Positions 32,226-43,890 of a stretch of 64,000 bases of DNA are shown here, piece by piece (the first letter of the stretch is position 1; every line of letters starts with the position of its first letter). Position numbers and translations under genes: made by a program. Source of the stretch: Liopterus haemorrhoidalis (Eukaryota > Arthropoda > Insecta > Coleoptera > Dytiscidae); assembly GCA_963971575.1 (NCBI GenBank), contig OZ020616.1, positions 11,827,934 through 11,891,933 on the forward strand. Direction: 5' to 3'. Under the pieces are notes generated by a model that was not told the DNA's origin, ran no database searches, and saw nothing but the letters and a program-made list of their open reading frames with translations.

Positions 32226-33229
32226 ATTTATATGTATGTATATGTATGTAGCGGTTGGTAAAAACTTAATCAACAAGTCTTAAGCGTAAAAAAAAAAACT
32301 ATTGAAACACTATCTTTATAATATTTGAACACACTTGTCGTCTACTGGACGTTTTGCGACGGAGACTTTAGCAGCTTTTTTTAACACTGACCAATAAATT
32401 CTATTTTAAAAGTGAGTGACGCGTTGATTTTCGTTTTTGCAAAATACTAGATTAACAATGGCTCGAATAACTATTTTAGAAGTGCTTCATGAACTAATTG
32501 GATCGCCATTACTTAGTTGGCAGAAATGGATGTAAGAGACTTAAGAAGAAGAAGATGATGATGGAATCCAAAAGATTAGTTAAAATGAATTGACAAACGT
32601 CTCAAAAACGTCGGCTCTAAGGCTGAATGCTTTCTCTGCACTGGATGATTGGCAATGATATACAAACAAAAATATATCACAAATTTATTGCCCAGACATT
32701 GATAACAACGTTGGTGTGTATATTGAATTCATGGTGTAAAGCCACCTTTAGCTGATCACATACAATCTTGAGAATTACACTCATATATCTTTTTATGATG
32801 ACAAATTTAAAAATTATGTAGCATCTTATTAAATAAAAGTATATATCTTTATATGACCGTTGACAGTTTGTATATGTTGTAGCGCCACAAATCAACTTAA
32901 TATAAGCATTATGTACTAAATATAAGTGATTGCTGTCCCTGTAAGCTTCTTAGAGCGGATTAATGACAGACGGGGTATCCACTCCATCGCCAGTGCTCGC
33001 AGACACCATCCGATAGCCTGCTGAAATCTTTATATACACACTAAGAAAGGATTATTTCATATGACGAAATTATTTAAAAAGAAATGTTTATTGGGTATTA
33101 AGGCTTTTGTGTTTTTTACGTATTGTAGGGTGTAATGATTAACGAGATAAACTTAAAATGCTTATGGAGAGGAAGTTTACAAGAAATTTTGGAAATGCTC
33201 TCTTGACCACTGTTGCCTTTTAGGACGCT
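32226..33229. other. non-coding, no recognised content
   Basis: AAGAAGAAGATGATGATGG at 32545 looks like a LINE-type simple 3' end. Otherwise nothing recognised. Confidence 0.3.
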
Positions 33230-33436
33230 AAACACCTTCCAAATTTGAATATAAACCCCTAGGTGCACAGTGCAAAATACAAAGTAATTCTCCTATTACA
33301 CTATCAATGCCGAATGTGGGATTCATATTTAGAGTTGCAGACGAATTTACAAGTCTTCGTCAGCTAATTAACTTGTTTAACTGTCTTGTACGAAGACATA
33401 TTGAATATGCTAGTACAGTGTGGAATCTACACTATA
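33230..33436 (+). pseudogene. LINE fragment (jockey/CR1-like), mariner target
   Basis: The plus strand reads VGFIFRVADEFTSLRQLINL, then NCLVRRHIEYASTVWN. This matches L-G-F-I-x-R ... L-x-x-x-L-V-R-S-x-L-E-Y-A-S-x-V-W-x-P of the LINE reverse transcriptase thumb. Mariner A is inserted right after it at a TA, cutting the frame. Confidence 0.75.
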
Positions 33437-34520
33437 CTAGGGCTAGCTTTTAAGTTTTTACAAAAACTAAGAAAGATTTTTTTTTTGATCGAACTGTTTT
33501 GTTCGTTTTCAAAATATTCTCCTTTAAATTTTATACACTTTTGCATGCGGTCAAACCAATTCTGGAAACATTTTTTCAAATTCAACAGCTTCTTGAGGTG
33601 ATGAAAATCGCTGTCCACGCATTTTTTGTTTAACATTGGGGAACAAAAAAACCGTTAGGGGATAAATCAGGTGAATACGGGCAATGAGATATTAATTCGA
33701 TGTTTTTATCCTTCAAATAATCAATTCTTTAACGTGTGGGAGCTTGCATTGTCATGAATGATGCAACGTTTTTGGTTATTTTTCCTTATTTTGTCGAAGA
33801 CTTCTGGCAAACAAATTATTCTATACCATTCAGCATTAACCGTTCTCCGATTCTCTAAAGTAATGATTGCGACATGTTCAGTACAACCGAAGAAACAAGC
33901 GTTTTCTCGGTTCCAAGAAACTATCTCTTTCTTGGAAGTGCTTCGTGAACGAACAACTTTTATGGGTTTCGGTTCATCTTGGAAGACCCAAACAGTGGAT
34001 TGTTGCTTAGTTTCCGGTTCATATGAACAAATCTAAGTTTCGTCACTTGTAACGATGTTGTATACGGATTTTGCCTAGGTTGATTTTTTTTAGCATTCCC
34101 TTACACCAATCAACACGATCCTTTTTTTGAGCATCGGTCAAATTATGCGGAATCCATCTGGAACAGATCTTTTTCACAGCTAAATGTTCATGCAAAATCG
34201 AATGTATTGCAGTCTGCGATATGCCAAAAGATGCTTCTTTCTCACGGTAAGTTACATGCCGATCCTCTTCAATCATTTTGCGCACAGCATCGATGTTTTT
34301 TTGAATCACAACCGATATTGGTCGACCTTCACGAGAATCATCACTGACGGACGCACGACCACGACGAAATTCTCCAAACCAATTGTAGACAGCCTTTTCT
34401 GATGGTGCTTCATTACCAAAAGTTGAAAGAAGCGAATCTATGCATTGTTGTTGAGTTAGGCCTTTACTAAAATTGTAAAAAATCATCCAACGAAAACCTT
34501 CACGAGTAATATCCATTTTT
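33437..34520 (-). mobile_element. mariner element, copy A (truncated)
   Basis: The left end (3' end on the minus strand) is TAGGGCTAGCTTTTAAG then TTTTTACAAAAACTAAG, next to TA at 33435. The sequence matches copy B (44867-46922) until about 34520, where similarity stops, so the 5' end and its terminal repeat are lost. Copies A, B and C are the same family. Confidence 0.88.
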
Positions 34521-34555
34521 TCACTTTTGATCGTCGTAGCGTATAGATTTGCCAC
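34043..34555 (-). pseudogene. mariner transposase, DNA-binding half (copy A)
   Basis: An open frame of 170 codons. Residues after about 14 match copies B and C (MDITREGFRW, GLTQQQCIDSL, GNEAPSEKAVYNWF, EFRRGRASVSD, REGRP, HVTYREKEASFGISQ, RWIPHNLT). These form the two helix-turn-helix domains joined by a GRP motif. The first 13 residues come from non-mariner DNA beyond the truncation. At the end the frame shifts. Further on (33430-34042) GDET, the HDNA block and FDRMQKCIKFKGEYFE can be followed with several frameshifts, so the protein is dead. The three copies are clearly related but each is broken at different places. Confidence 0.88.
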
Positions 34556-35429
34556 AGAATTGCACCATTAGGCAATTAATTAGGCAAATCTGTAAGATAC
34601 AGACGATCGTATCTAAGGAGTTTTATGTGTTGTTATTGACAGTTTCTTATAGATTCTGTCTGTAAGCTTTTGCGCAGAATTGCACCATAAACCACATTTT
34701 AACGTACAGGCTTCATAATTAAATTATTATATTTACTTCAAGTTTTACATTTAAGATAGATATAAAAAATTACAAAACTAAAACGAACTAAAAATGTATG
34801 ATTTCTTTAAAATGGTCGGTTTATTTGGCGCCACCCTGCATATTTATGTTTTGATAAAATATCAAAAAAATTAATTTTAAACTGTAAAAGGTAAAATCTT
34901 TTGCAGTTCTTGGTAAACCGCTATTCTACTGGGTGGTCCTGATATAGCGCGTGTGATATATTAATAATGTTGGACGTGTGGGCATTTCTTCATATCTGTG
35001 TAGTTTGTGAAGGCAGCCCGCTGGGAGATGCGTATCACCAGACGTCACTGAATACTCACCTTTGGGGTGTGAACTGTCCGATTCAAACATAAAAAATACG
35101 AAAAATGACAAGGCATGACATCGCTAAACACTGGGAGTGTCAAACCCAACACATACCAAAAATTCGGAAACGAAACAATTTTATAAAAATTATAGAATGC
35201 AAGATATTTTAGCCGACTATAAGAACAAAAGTGTTCCACACACATACATTAGTTTCCGAACTAGTGTACGAGAGCGGGATGGATAATAATGCGAATTAAA
35301 GGTTTCTTTTTTAATTTAATTTTTATTTCTCTACATAATCACTTCTTAAATCTATATCCTTACTCTAGCGATGCTAGAGCATCTATTTGCCCTTCTTAAA
35401 GTGATTTTTTCGAGATAAGTAATCATTAG
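34521..35429. other. non-coding; two direct CAGAATTGCACCAT repeats
   Basis: CAGAATTGCACCAT occurs at about 34555 and 34677. Between them ATCTGTAAGATACAG and TTCTGTCTGTAAG hint at a foldback. Nothing else is recognised. Confidence 0.4.
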
Positions 35430-36165
35430 ATCAAAATCTCTTTACATCTTGATATTTTTTTAGGTTTGGAAAGAGAAAGAAGTCAGAGGATACCAGATCT
35501 GGCGTATAAGGTGATGACCAACTACTTCAAACTTGAATTCTTCCAGTTTTCGAGTTGCAATTCTGCTGGAACAAAAACGTGTATTATTTTAGCAGAGGAT
35601 TTTCTTTTCAGAACAAACCAGGGGTGGTATTATGATGAATAGAATTCTATTCTATCCTGGCCAATAACACGACTCTATTGACGGTTGCTAAGTAAACACT
35701 GTTTTTTTGTCTACTAAAGAATAGAATTATTCTATTACTCATAATACTAACACAGACATTTTTTCGCGTATTTAATTCAACAAACGGTCAAGAAGGTCAT
35801 AGTGTTGCTTGTTAATTTCTTGGCCCTTTGGGAGATAGTATATGAACAAGATCCTTTTTTGCGTTTCGAGAAATGGATGCCATGATCTTTCCGGCTAATG
35901 GGATCACTTTTGCCTTCTTTGAAGTGGAGAATCTACTGTTTGGACAATTTCTTATGTTCTGACTTATAATAATAGACTCACGTCTCACACATGGTATGGA
36001 GCGACTCAAAAGAACCACTGGATTTTTATTAAACTTATCCAAACCAGCCTTAAAAAGTTGACATCGAACGAGTTTGTTATCCGTAGAGAGCAAACGCTGC
36101 ACCCATTTTGAAGCTTCTTCATATCCAATTTATCGGTTGAAATATATTGTACACGTTCCTTGGCT
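35430..36165 (-). pseudogene. second mariner type (irritans/SETMAR-like), interrupted
   Basis: The minus strand at 36102-35776 reads QLFKAGLDKFNKNPVVLLSR, SKKAKVIPLAGKIMASI and LPKGP-like residues. At 35600-35430, after an inserted MITE, it reads SRIATRKLEEFKFEVV and, in another frame, SPYTPDLVSSDFFLFPNLKK. These are successive blocks of the catalytic domain of SETMAR-like mariner transposases, with the third catalytic Asp visible. Frameshifts, stops and the insertion make it inactive. It is a different family from mariner A/B/C. Confidence 0.82.
35620..35750. mobile_element. MITE of about 130 bp nested in the second mariner
   Basis: GGTATTATGATGAATAGAAT and TCTATTCT at the left face the inverse ending at about 35750 (AGAATAGAATTATTCTATTA, CTCATAATAC). 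The two sides belong to successive parts of the same mariner catalytic domain, so this is a later insertion. Confidence 0.72.
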
Positions 36166-36398
36166 ATATGCCACCTGTTTCTACCTCTAAAAAATTTACT
36201 CGTCGGTCATTTAAAATGGCATAGTAGATATTGTCAACAATTTCTTATACAATGTTTGGAAAGGTGTGTATGCACTTTTCTGAACATGAGTATAGGAGTA
36301 TACACATATGCACTCTGTGAAGAAATGTACTCAATTAAAAAAATTAAAAAGCACCATTGACCGCACAGAACCTTGTTTTGATACTTACGTAACTGCGA
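36166..36398. other. non-coding
   Basis: Nothing recognised. Confidence 0.35.
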
Positions 36399-36663
36399 TT
36401 CGCGACTCAAACTAACGTTGGCGGCGCTGCGTACGACAGTTGATGGCCGGCGAGAAGTGTATATATCAGAAGTTTTTTCTTAATATTTTTCTGTTCAAAC
36501 ATATTTCGGCAAAAAAGCACTGTATTTAAGTAATTATATTTAAAAATACGTCTTAATTCACATAAACTGTAACACAACACACTACAAATATTATACAAAT
36601 ATACGCTTCTGTTTAATTTACCAAGCCGCCACCAGATGTCTCACTGTTATTTGGAGTCGCAAA
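36399..36663 (-). mobile_element. MITE family TTCGCGACT, copy 1
   Basis: Ends TTCGCGACT and AGTCGCAAA, with TA on the right. The interior is nearly the reverse complement of copy 2 (41645-41910) over its whole length (GTTGGCGGCGCTGCGTACGA, CCACCAGATGTCTCACTG). TA duplication and short ends fit a Tc1/mariner-class MITE. Confidence 0.82.
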
Positions 36664-36869
36664 TAGTAAATGTTTTCCAGCTTATGCTAAGAAAATGTCT
36701 GTAATTTCTGATAATAATAATAATAGTACAGTACGCCCTTTGTATCTGCTTGGGATAGGTTTCAAGCCACTCCACTGATAATAGCCACCCCCTTTTAAAT
36801 TACCATACTTTCTTTTTATCTGTTCTTGTATAGTCTTACTTTGATTTAGGCAAAAATAACTTTTGATAA

Positions 36870-37000
36870 CTAGTAACTTAACGTATAAATGAGGCCTTTG
36901 ATCGTTTTGTTTAGGATAAGCCCACTTCAATCGTTATATATTCAGCTTGTGACAATTTACAAAAATAAAAATTCGATTTAGTTCCGCTTAAATGTTTAAA
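36870..37000. repeat. dispersed repeat shared with 1370-1500
   Basis: AACTTAACG, GAGGCCTTTGATCGTTTTG and ACAAAAATAAAAATTCG recur in the same order at 1380-1490. Confidence 0.6.
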
Positions 37001-38912
37001 ATAGCCTATATTGTACTGTAATAGTTTACTCTTTTGTTAGTGTACTGTATAAATTTTAATTGATTAATTGTGTACTATATAAATTAAATACAATTAATTA
37101 TATAATGTATTCTTGATGTGGTAATGTAACAATGCCTACGTGATGAGAAGAAACGAGACGAATGACGTAGACAATGTGCTGTAGCATTAGGTTCTCCTAA
37201 CATGTTGATGCACGTCACAGCATCATATTTGCTGTAGATATTTTCACGAGAAAATCCACGTGGTTGGTATGACGTTTATACCATTCCAATTAACCCTGTA
37301 TAAACAGGTACTCATTGGATTAAATACTCGACGCTGCCTCAATACCTGACTGGACTACACAGTATCGGAAGATGAAAATTTCGAAGACAAATCCTGGATT
37401 TGATACGCGTTTTTGTTTTCGTAGTCAAATCCCTCTCTTTGTATTCGACCATCTTACCACGAAAACATCAACGATGTTTTAATCAATTAGAAATAGAAAA
37501 TTAGACTGCCTACTACAGTTCAAATAAACTTTATTACAACATATCCTTCAAACTCAAGAATTTCCTAGAAAACCAAAGTTTTCCAACGATTAATGCATCT
37601 ATCAGCAGTCGTATCCAACAATTTAATTTTAATTAATGGACATTCACTAGCTACCACTAATCGACTAAGCCCTGAAATGTATGTAATTCACACTTAACAT
37701 AATTTTTTTAAAAAGATTATCATTTACTTGACACCAAATTGGCGCGTAAAAAATGGTTAAATATTCCCGATTATTTTCTAAGCCACACAATCAAATGATG
37801 CAGTGTTCACATTGGCAATTATAATAAACCGCAGAGTTGTAATGTCCACATAAGGAAGTAGGTAAAAGCAAGTGTCTCGGATTACAAGATTCGCGGATCC
37901 TGAGTGACGCGCGGTAATTAGAGGCGCCCGAAGCGTGGGCACTCAGCGGTACCGGCCGACTCTCAAACACCCACGACTGGCGCCATCGCGGATCCCCCAA
38001 CAACAAGATGTGCAACAGATCAAACTGATATACAGACATAAAACATATGTTTCGCTCGCGTTCTACATTTGTTATTGTTAAGGCTAGGACTCATACAACT
38101 TCAAAATTATAACAACTTTCCATTATTTAAAGTTCTTAGAACCTGTGAGTTTCCAATTCGTGTCGGAATATTATTCGCGACTATAATTACCGAAACGGCG
38201 CCACTATCGCCTTCTGAACGTTTGACACGAAAAAGGATTGTTATCTGTCAACGTATGTAAACAGTATTGGTTTATAAACAATATTTGGTAAAATTTACGT
38301 TGTTTTGCTGTATACAGTATATTTGAATTATAACCAAGTATTAAAAAGTGTATAAATATATGTGAATCTATTTTATGATAAAATTTGCTGTTTGTAAATG
38401 AATATTTTCAGAGGTTATAATGTTGGTGCCAGGTTATACTCACAGAGAAAATAAGATATTATACTTTGAACTTAAAATATTTATTTGAATACTTAATATC
38501 TACACATTTCTCCAGAAATTTTTAAGAGAACTGATAATTTATTCTACACAAGAAAACTGTCAAATATTTGCAAACTAACACACTTACGGAACACCCACAT
38601 GAAATAACAAGGGGTTTTAATTATATTAATAATAGTTTAAACGATTTTCTTGCATATGTGAGACAGGGAAAATGAAAAATTCAACGTTAAAAGCTTGTTT
38701 AGAAACATTTGAACAGTAGAAATTCTCTTTAATAATTAGAAATAAAATTTACAATCATTAATAAACTTTCTTCTTAACTAATAGCAAAACATAAGTATAA
38801 ATGGTGCATTTATTAACTTTTAACGCTTTTTGCTCTTTGGTATTAAAATTATTTGCAGAACTAATAAAGGCACTTTGCCATACAATTAAATTTTTCCAGT
38901 ATTTAATCTTTT
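37001..38912. other. non-coding with one G+C-rich patch
   Basis: At about 37880-38005 a G+C-rich stretch (GACGCGCGGTAATTAGAGGC, GGTACCGGCCGACTC, GGCGCCATCGCGGATCCCC) stands out from AT-rich surroundings. Its minus frame has no motif I recognise. It could be a promoter-like CpG patch or a retroelement leader. The remaining 1.8 kb is unrecognised. Confidence 0.35.
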
Positions 38913-39907
38913 TTAGGGTTTTGTAGGTATAACCAAAAAACCCTTATATCGTCATTTTGTCGTCTGTCTGTCTGTTCGGTAAAAATTGTAGCCAAACGGC
39001 TAAACCTAGAGAGTTGAAATTTGACATGCTTATACAACTCTTTGACCCGCACATAGGAAAAATACTAAAACATCTAAAAAACATACCCCCCTAAAAATAT
39101 AAACAAATATATGCTCGTCGAAAAAAAAAAATATTTTTTTACAATTCTGTGTAGGGTATCAAATGAAAGCCCTTGGTACGTGGATTAACGATCAAATTTT
39201 TGTTTTTGCAAAATAAATTATTTGGAAGCGATTTTTGCCAAAATTGTACAAATATTTTTTTGTCCCACACCTGTAGCCCAGATGGATTAAACTAAAAATC
39301 TGAAAAAATTCTAAGTAATGTACATTGGTGTGAACCGGAATAGTACAACAGGAATTTTTGATCAGATTACGTTTTTGGAAAAAAACGCATTTTTTGTGAA
39401 TTTTGGCTAAAAATGTACACAAGTTAATAGTTCACCCAAGTAACTCGATCCGAAAGGGATTGAACCCTGCGAGAAGAGACAATATTATTTTTGTTTTTTT
39501 TTTTTTAATTTTTATATTGTTTAAATTATTTTTTCAAAATTCTAGTTATATTTTGGCAAATGTTGCATTTAATTTTTAAAAGCGTAAATTTAATAACCAG
39601 TGGAAATTGTTTAAATTATAATTTAATTCTGTTTCAATGTACACGAAATCAGAGGGGCGGAACTTATAACAACCAATGGAAGCCATAGGCGCAATTTTTA
39701 AAATTCTTAATGAACCTTGCTATATAAAAAAAAAAAAATACTGCACATATTTAGAAACCTAAATAATGGTATTAGGCGTTCGAATTAAAATTAACAAAAA
39801 AAATATTTTAATATAAAATTTGTTTTGGCATCCCAAATAATCATCATTCACTTACTAAATACCTGCAAAACCCTGAAATGTGTGAAAATTCACACTTCAC
39901 ATCAATT
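38913..39907 (-). repeat. repeat family R1, near-complete copy, reverse
   Basis: Begins TTAGGGTTTTGTAGGTATAA and a GTCTGTCTGTCTG tract, and ends TACCTGCAAAACCCTGAAAT plus GTGAAAATTCACACTTCACA. It is collinear with the inverse of 21540-22577. A GGGATTGAACCCTG stretch at about 39457 marks the tRNA-like position. Confidence 0.85.
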
Positions 39908-40084
39908 TTTTCTTAAATTTATCACTTTATTTGTTGTAAAAACGGAGTGAGAATGGACAGAAACAAAGAAACACATGCTGAACTATACGTAAACAATGAC
40001 AGTATACTTTTTAAAAGTGTTCACTTTATTGCCGCTAGAGGGATACGCGTTAATTTGAGTCACCAATATCAACATCATATAAAA
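39908..40084. other. non-coding
   Basis: A reading frame from 39947 runs through here into the LINE fragment, but no motif is seen before 40085. Confidence 0.3.
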
Positions 40085-40240
40085 GATCCGTATTCAGACG
40101 TACCAACATTGTGTAAATCTACCGCTACAAGAAGCAAAATGTTTGAGGTAAATGATGGAATCCACACTAAGCGCACTACTGTTTAACCTTACTCCTGACC
40201 ATGCTGCTACCGATATTCACTTACGAGCTCCATTGAATTA
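40085..40240 (+). pseudogene. LINE reverse transcriptase fragment, frameshifted
   Basis: One frame reads KMFEVNDG and the next frame resumes at LSALLFNLTPDHAA. Together they mimic the block F-x-V-x-x-G-V-R-Q-G-D-x-L-S-x-L-L-F-N-L-x-L-x-x of RTE-like LINEs, with a shift inside G-V-R-Q-G-D. Confidence 0.55.
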
Positions 40241-40877
40241 CACAATATGCGACAACTCGCCGACGGTCAACTCTGTGAGAAATCTTAGTAACAAAAAAAA
40301 TTTTGGAAAAAAAAAAACAGTTTTTTTAATCGCAGTGACTAAAGATGTAAGTGAGTAACTTCATATAATAAGCAAATCGGTGCAACATAACAAATAAATT
40401 ATTTAACAATAATCTATTCGAATAGGATTTTGCCAACCATTGAAAAAAAAAGGTACCGATAAACGAAGAAGGAGATGTATTATATTATTTTTCTGACTCT
40501 CATTCCAGTGAAAAATACCATCAATTTAGGGTGTAATATTTAATTTTACCCCCTATATATCTGTTCTTCTCACTTTTACCCTGTGTTTGGTGTGAAACAC
40601 CAACACCTCAGCGTGTTAAATCAGCGTGTTAAATATTTATGTGTGCGTAGAAACGGTTGCCGATCGACGCCCGCTGCGTCCAGGCGGTCTCCGCCAACAA
40701 TAGTGATTTACACATTTTAATATTTACAATATTGATGCCGATATACCTACATGCCGAGATATGAATTATACAATAGTTTCCGACTTTTAAATAAATATTT
40801 GTATATTGTACCGTTGTTTTGATGGGGATGATTTAAATTTACAAATTTTATAGCTGAATATAAAGTTAATTCTTTTT
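40241..40877. other. non-coding, no recognised content
   Basis: AAATCAGCGTGTT occurs twice in tandem at about 40610. Nothing else recognised. Confidence 0.3.
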
Positions 40878-41570
40878 AGGTTTTCGTAGGTATGACCAAG
40901 AAATCTTTAAACAATCACTCGTGTATCTCCATATATGTCTGTACGGTAGAATTTGTAACCAAACGCTTAGAACTAGAGAACAGGAATTTGGCATGTATAT
41001 ACAGTTCTTTGACGCATAACGTATAACTTTGTTATAACTTTGACGTATAGGAAGATATAAACAAATATGTATTTATCGCAAAAGGATCTAAAAAAAGTCT
41101 GAATTGGGATATCCAATTAAAGCTCTTTTAACCGTGAATTAAAGAACACAATTTACAATGCAAAAAAAAGCTGATATTTTCGTCAAAAATGTGCCAAAAA
41201 ACTACCCCTTATCTTATTTCTTAAAGGGAAACGCATATTAATAAATGTAAACAGGAATAGTACGCTGGACATTTTTCTTCAGATTATTATTTCGAAATAT
41301 ATCGCATTTTTTAATTGTTCTAAAAGTTTAGTAGTATTATTTTTTAAATATTTAATGTAGGATATCAAATGAAGGAACTTGAAGACTAGATTAACGATAA
41401 AAAATCTGAAAAGAATTCTTATTACTGTCCTACATTAATGTAAACTTGAATAGTTATCAGGAATTTTTAATGATATTATTATTTACAAAGATACGGAATT
41501 CTATGAATTTTTTAAAACAATACATATTATATTTGAATATACTTAAAAATATTTTACTTTGACGTTATTA
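40878..41570 (-). repeat. R1 copy, strongly diverged
   Basis: Opens TTAGGTTTTCGTAGGTATGA and has the conserved order CCAAACGCTTAGAACTAGAG, GGCATGTATATACAGTTC, GTAAACAGGAATAG, but with many gaps. Confidence 0.6.
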
Positions 41571-41644
41571 CAGTCATAACTGTATCCATTGTTGTTGTAA
41601 TCTGTTTTTAAGGTTTAGTAAGTATGTTTAAAATACCGTACCTA

Positions 41645-41910
41645 TTCGCGACTGCAAATAACAGTGAGACATCTGGTAGTGACTGGCTAAATTAAACAGA
41701 AGCGTATATTTGGATAATATTTTTAGTGTGTTGTGCTGCAGTTTATGTGAATTAAGACGTATTTTTAAATATAGTGACTTAAATACTGTGCTTTTTTACC
41801 GAAATATTGTTTGAACAGATAAAAATTATGAAAAAACTTCTGACACATACGCTTCTCGTCAACCATTAACTGTTGTACGCAGCGCCGCCAACGTTAGTTT
41901 CAGTCGCGAA
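41645..41910 (+). mobile_element. MITE family TTCGCGACT, copy 2
   Basis: TTCGCGACTG at the left and CAGTCGCGAA at the right with TA on both outer sides (41643-41644, 41911-41912); 266 bp. Interior is the inverse of copy 1. Confidence 0.88.
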
Positions 41911-41989
41911 TAGCGTCACACATGTTATATTTTGTGACTTAACAGACTTGATAACTATTAATAAATGTTGTTATCGATTTTCTCTGTTT

Positions 41990-43035
41990 GGGCCGATAAT
42001 ACTTTTGCTTAATTCGGTAGAAATTGTGACCAAACGCCTTGATATTTGGCATTCTTATGCAACTCTTTGATCCACAGGAAAATTAATGAGAGTTCAAAAC
42101 AAGACACCGCGGAAAAAATATATATGTCTTCAACGATAAAATAAATATCATTTTTAAATTTTGAGAGGGGTATTAAATGGAACCTTTTAATTCGTGGATA
42201 AATAAACAAATTTTATTTTTCAAAAATCAAATTTTTTCGCCAAAAATGTAGAAAAAACTTTGATCTCCCACCCTATTTCCCAAGGGGGTTAAACTAAAAA
42301 TCTGAAGAAAATCTCAATAATGTATATTCATAGGTACCGGAATTGTTCAACAGGAATTTTTAATCAGATCCCAGCAAACATTTTTATACAGGCCAGTACT
42401 GGTAAAGCACATACTCCCCGGCATTGAAAGTAATGGGCCAGTACCCCGGTGTCCCCGGGGCCGTTACTGGCGCATTGATGTATCAGATGCTGGCCCAGCA
42501 ACGGTAAAGTGCAAAATAATCGCATTAGTTGCAAGATTTATTTCTGATGGTTTTAAGTAAAAAGTATGAGTGAAGAAGAGTGCTTATAAAATGCTGGTAA
42601 AGTACTTCGTATAGGCGGAATGCGAAATACAAATGTGAAGTACATTATTAATACTGGCGTTGCACTTACTTTTGGTGCCAGTAATTTACCAGCATAAAAG
42701 CAGTTTGCCAGCATTCGGCCGTTAGTTGAATGTTTGCTGGGATGTTTTTCGAAAAAAAAACCCTTTTCTTATGTCGTTGAAAAATTATTATTTTTGTAAA
42801 TTTATTGTGTAGTATCAAGAGAAAGCTCTTCTTAAGATGTAGATTAAGGAATGAATTAAGTTTTTTAATTTTCTTTATCTTAACATGAACGCCAAAAATG
42901 TGTTAGAAAAACTCTTGTCTATATAGTTCATCTAAAACTCTGAAAAAAAAAAAAAAAAATTAGTAATGCATATTAATGTGAACCGAAAGTTTCGATCTGA
43001 TGATTATTTCGAAAGATATGGAATTTTTTGCAAGA
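41990..43035 (-). repeat. R1-related copy with duplicated internal unit, split by a MITE
   Basis: Carries the R1 order ATTTGGCATTCTTATGCAAC, CAAGGGGGTTAAACTAAAAA, ACCGGAATTGTTCAACAGGA, and repeats the GTTAAACTAAAAATCTGAA-type unit again at about 42930 (ATCTAAAACTCTGAAAAA, GTGAACCGAAAG). The MITE at 42370-42741 divides it. Confidence 0.6.
42370..42741. mobile_element. MITE with CCCAGCAAACATT ends, 372 bp
   Basis: CCCAGCAAACATT at the left and AATGTTTGCTGGG at the right are perfect inverses. Richer in G+C than its flanks near the left end (CCCCGGTGTCCCCGGGGCC). GCCAGTA and TGGTAAAG units recur inside. Only AT is shared by the two flanks, so the duplication is at most 2 bp. Superfamily unknown. 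Confidence 0.85.
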
Positions 43036-43069
43036 CTGTGCTTACAATATTTATTTGACTAATTGAAGA

Positions 43070-43890
43070 ATTAGAGTATGTCATGAGGAAAATAAATAAA
43101 GGAAACATCAGAACAGGAGGAGGGCAATTAAGAGCGTAATGAGCGTAAAGAGCGATGATATGTTGTACATAAAAAAAACAAGGGAGATATTAAAGAAGTG
43201 GCTAGAGGCGATAAGATGGGAAGGAGACAAAAATAGGATTAAAAATAAATGAAAGTAAGACAAAAATAATGAGACCTGGAAAAACGTTGGAAAATAGAAG
43301 AATACAAATAGACAAATTTAAAATCGAACAAGTAGAAAAATTCAGATATTTGGCAGTCATGCTAGCAAACAATGGAGTAAGAAATATAGAAATTAGAGAA
43401 AAAATAATGGCAACAAATAAAGCATACTATGCAAATAAGAAAGTTCTGAATAGCAATATATTAACAGTAGGAACAAAACTAAAAGTATTCAAAACAATGA
43501 TAAGACCAGTAATGTTATACGCGACGGAATCAATGATTCTTTCCAAAAAAAGAAGAAGAAGATTTAAGTCTTCTATCAATATTAGGAACAATAAGAACTA
43601 GAATATCGCCCAAGAATGAACCACGACATAATAGAAATAATCGGAGAAGACATTGTTTAGAAAATAAAGGAACAGAGAGTAAAATGGCTAAGACACGTAT
43701 AGAGAGTAGGAGAAAAGTCAACAATACTATCAGTACTGCAGTGGAATCCAGGAAGAGAAAGGAGATGAGGAAGACCGTGATTAACGTAGCTGAGAGAAGT
43801 AGAAGAAGACATAAAAAGGGCCGGAATAAATGAATAGAAAGAGAAAGCAAGAGATAGAATCCTTTGGAGAAAGTTATCGAATAAAATAGG
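43070..43890 (+). pseudogene. LINE reverse transcriptase, C-terminal third
   Basis: The plus strand reads TREILKKWLEAIRWEG, GDKNRIKNK (after the lost YADD Asp pair), then 43269-43601: KFKIEQVEKFRYLAVMLANN, REKIMATNKAYYANKKVL, IRPVMLYATESMILSKK. Later in other frames come RHV-like and RGRP-like residues and EEDIKRAGIN near 43830. This is the palm end, thumb and basic tail of an RTE/CR1-like non-LTR element (F-K-Y-L-G-V, I-R-P-V-x-L-Y-G-x-E). Stops and frame shifts make it inactive. Confidence 0.85.
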
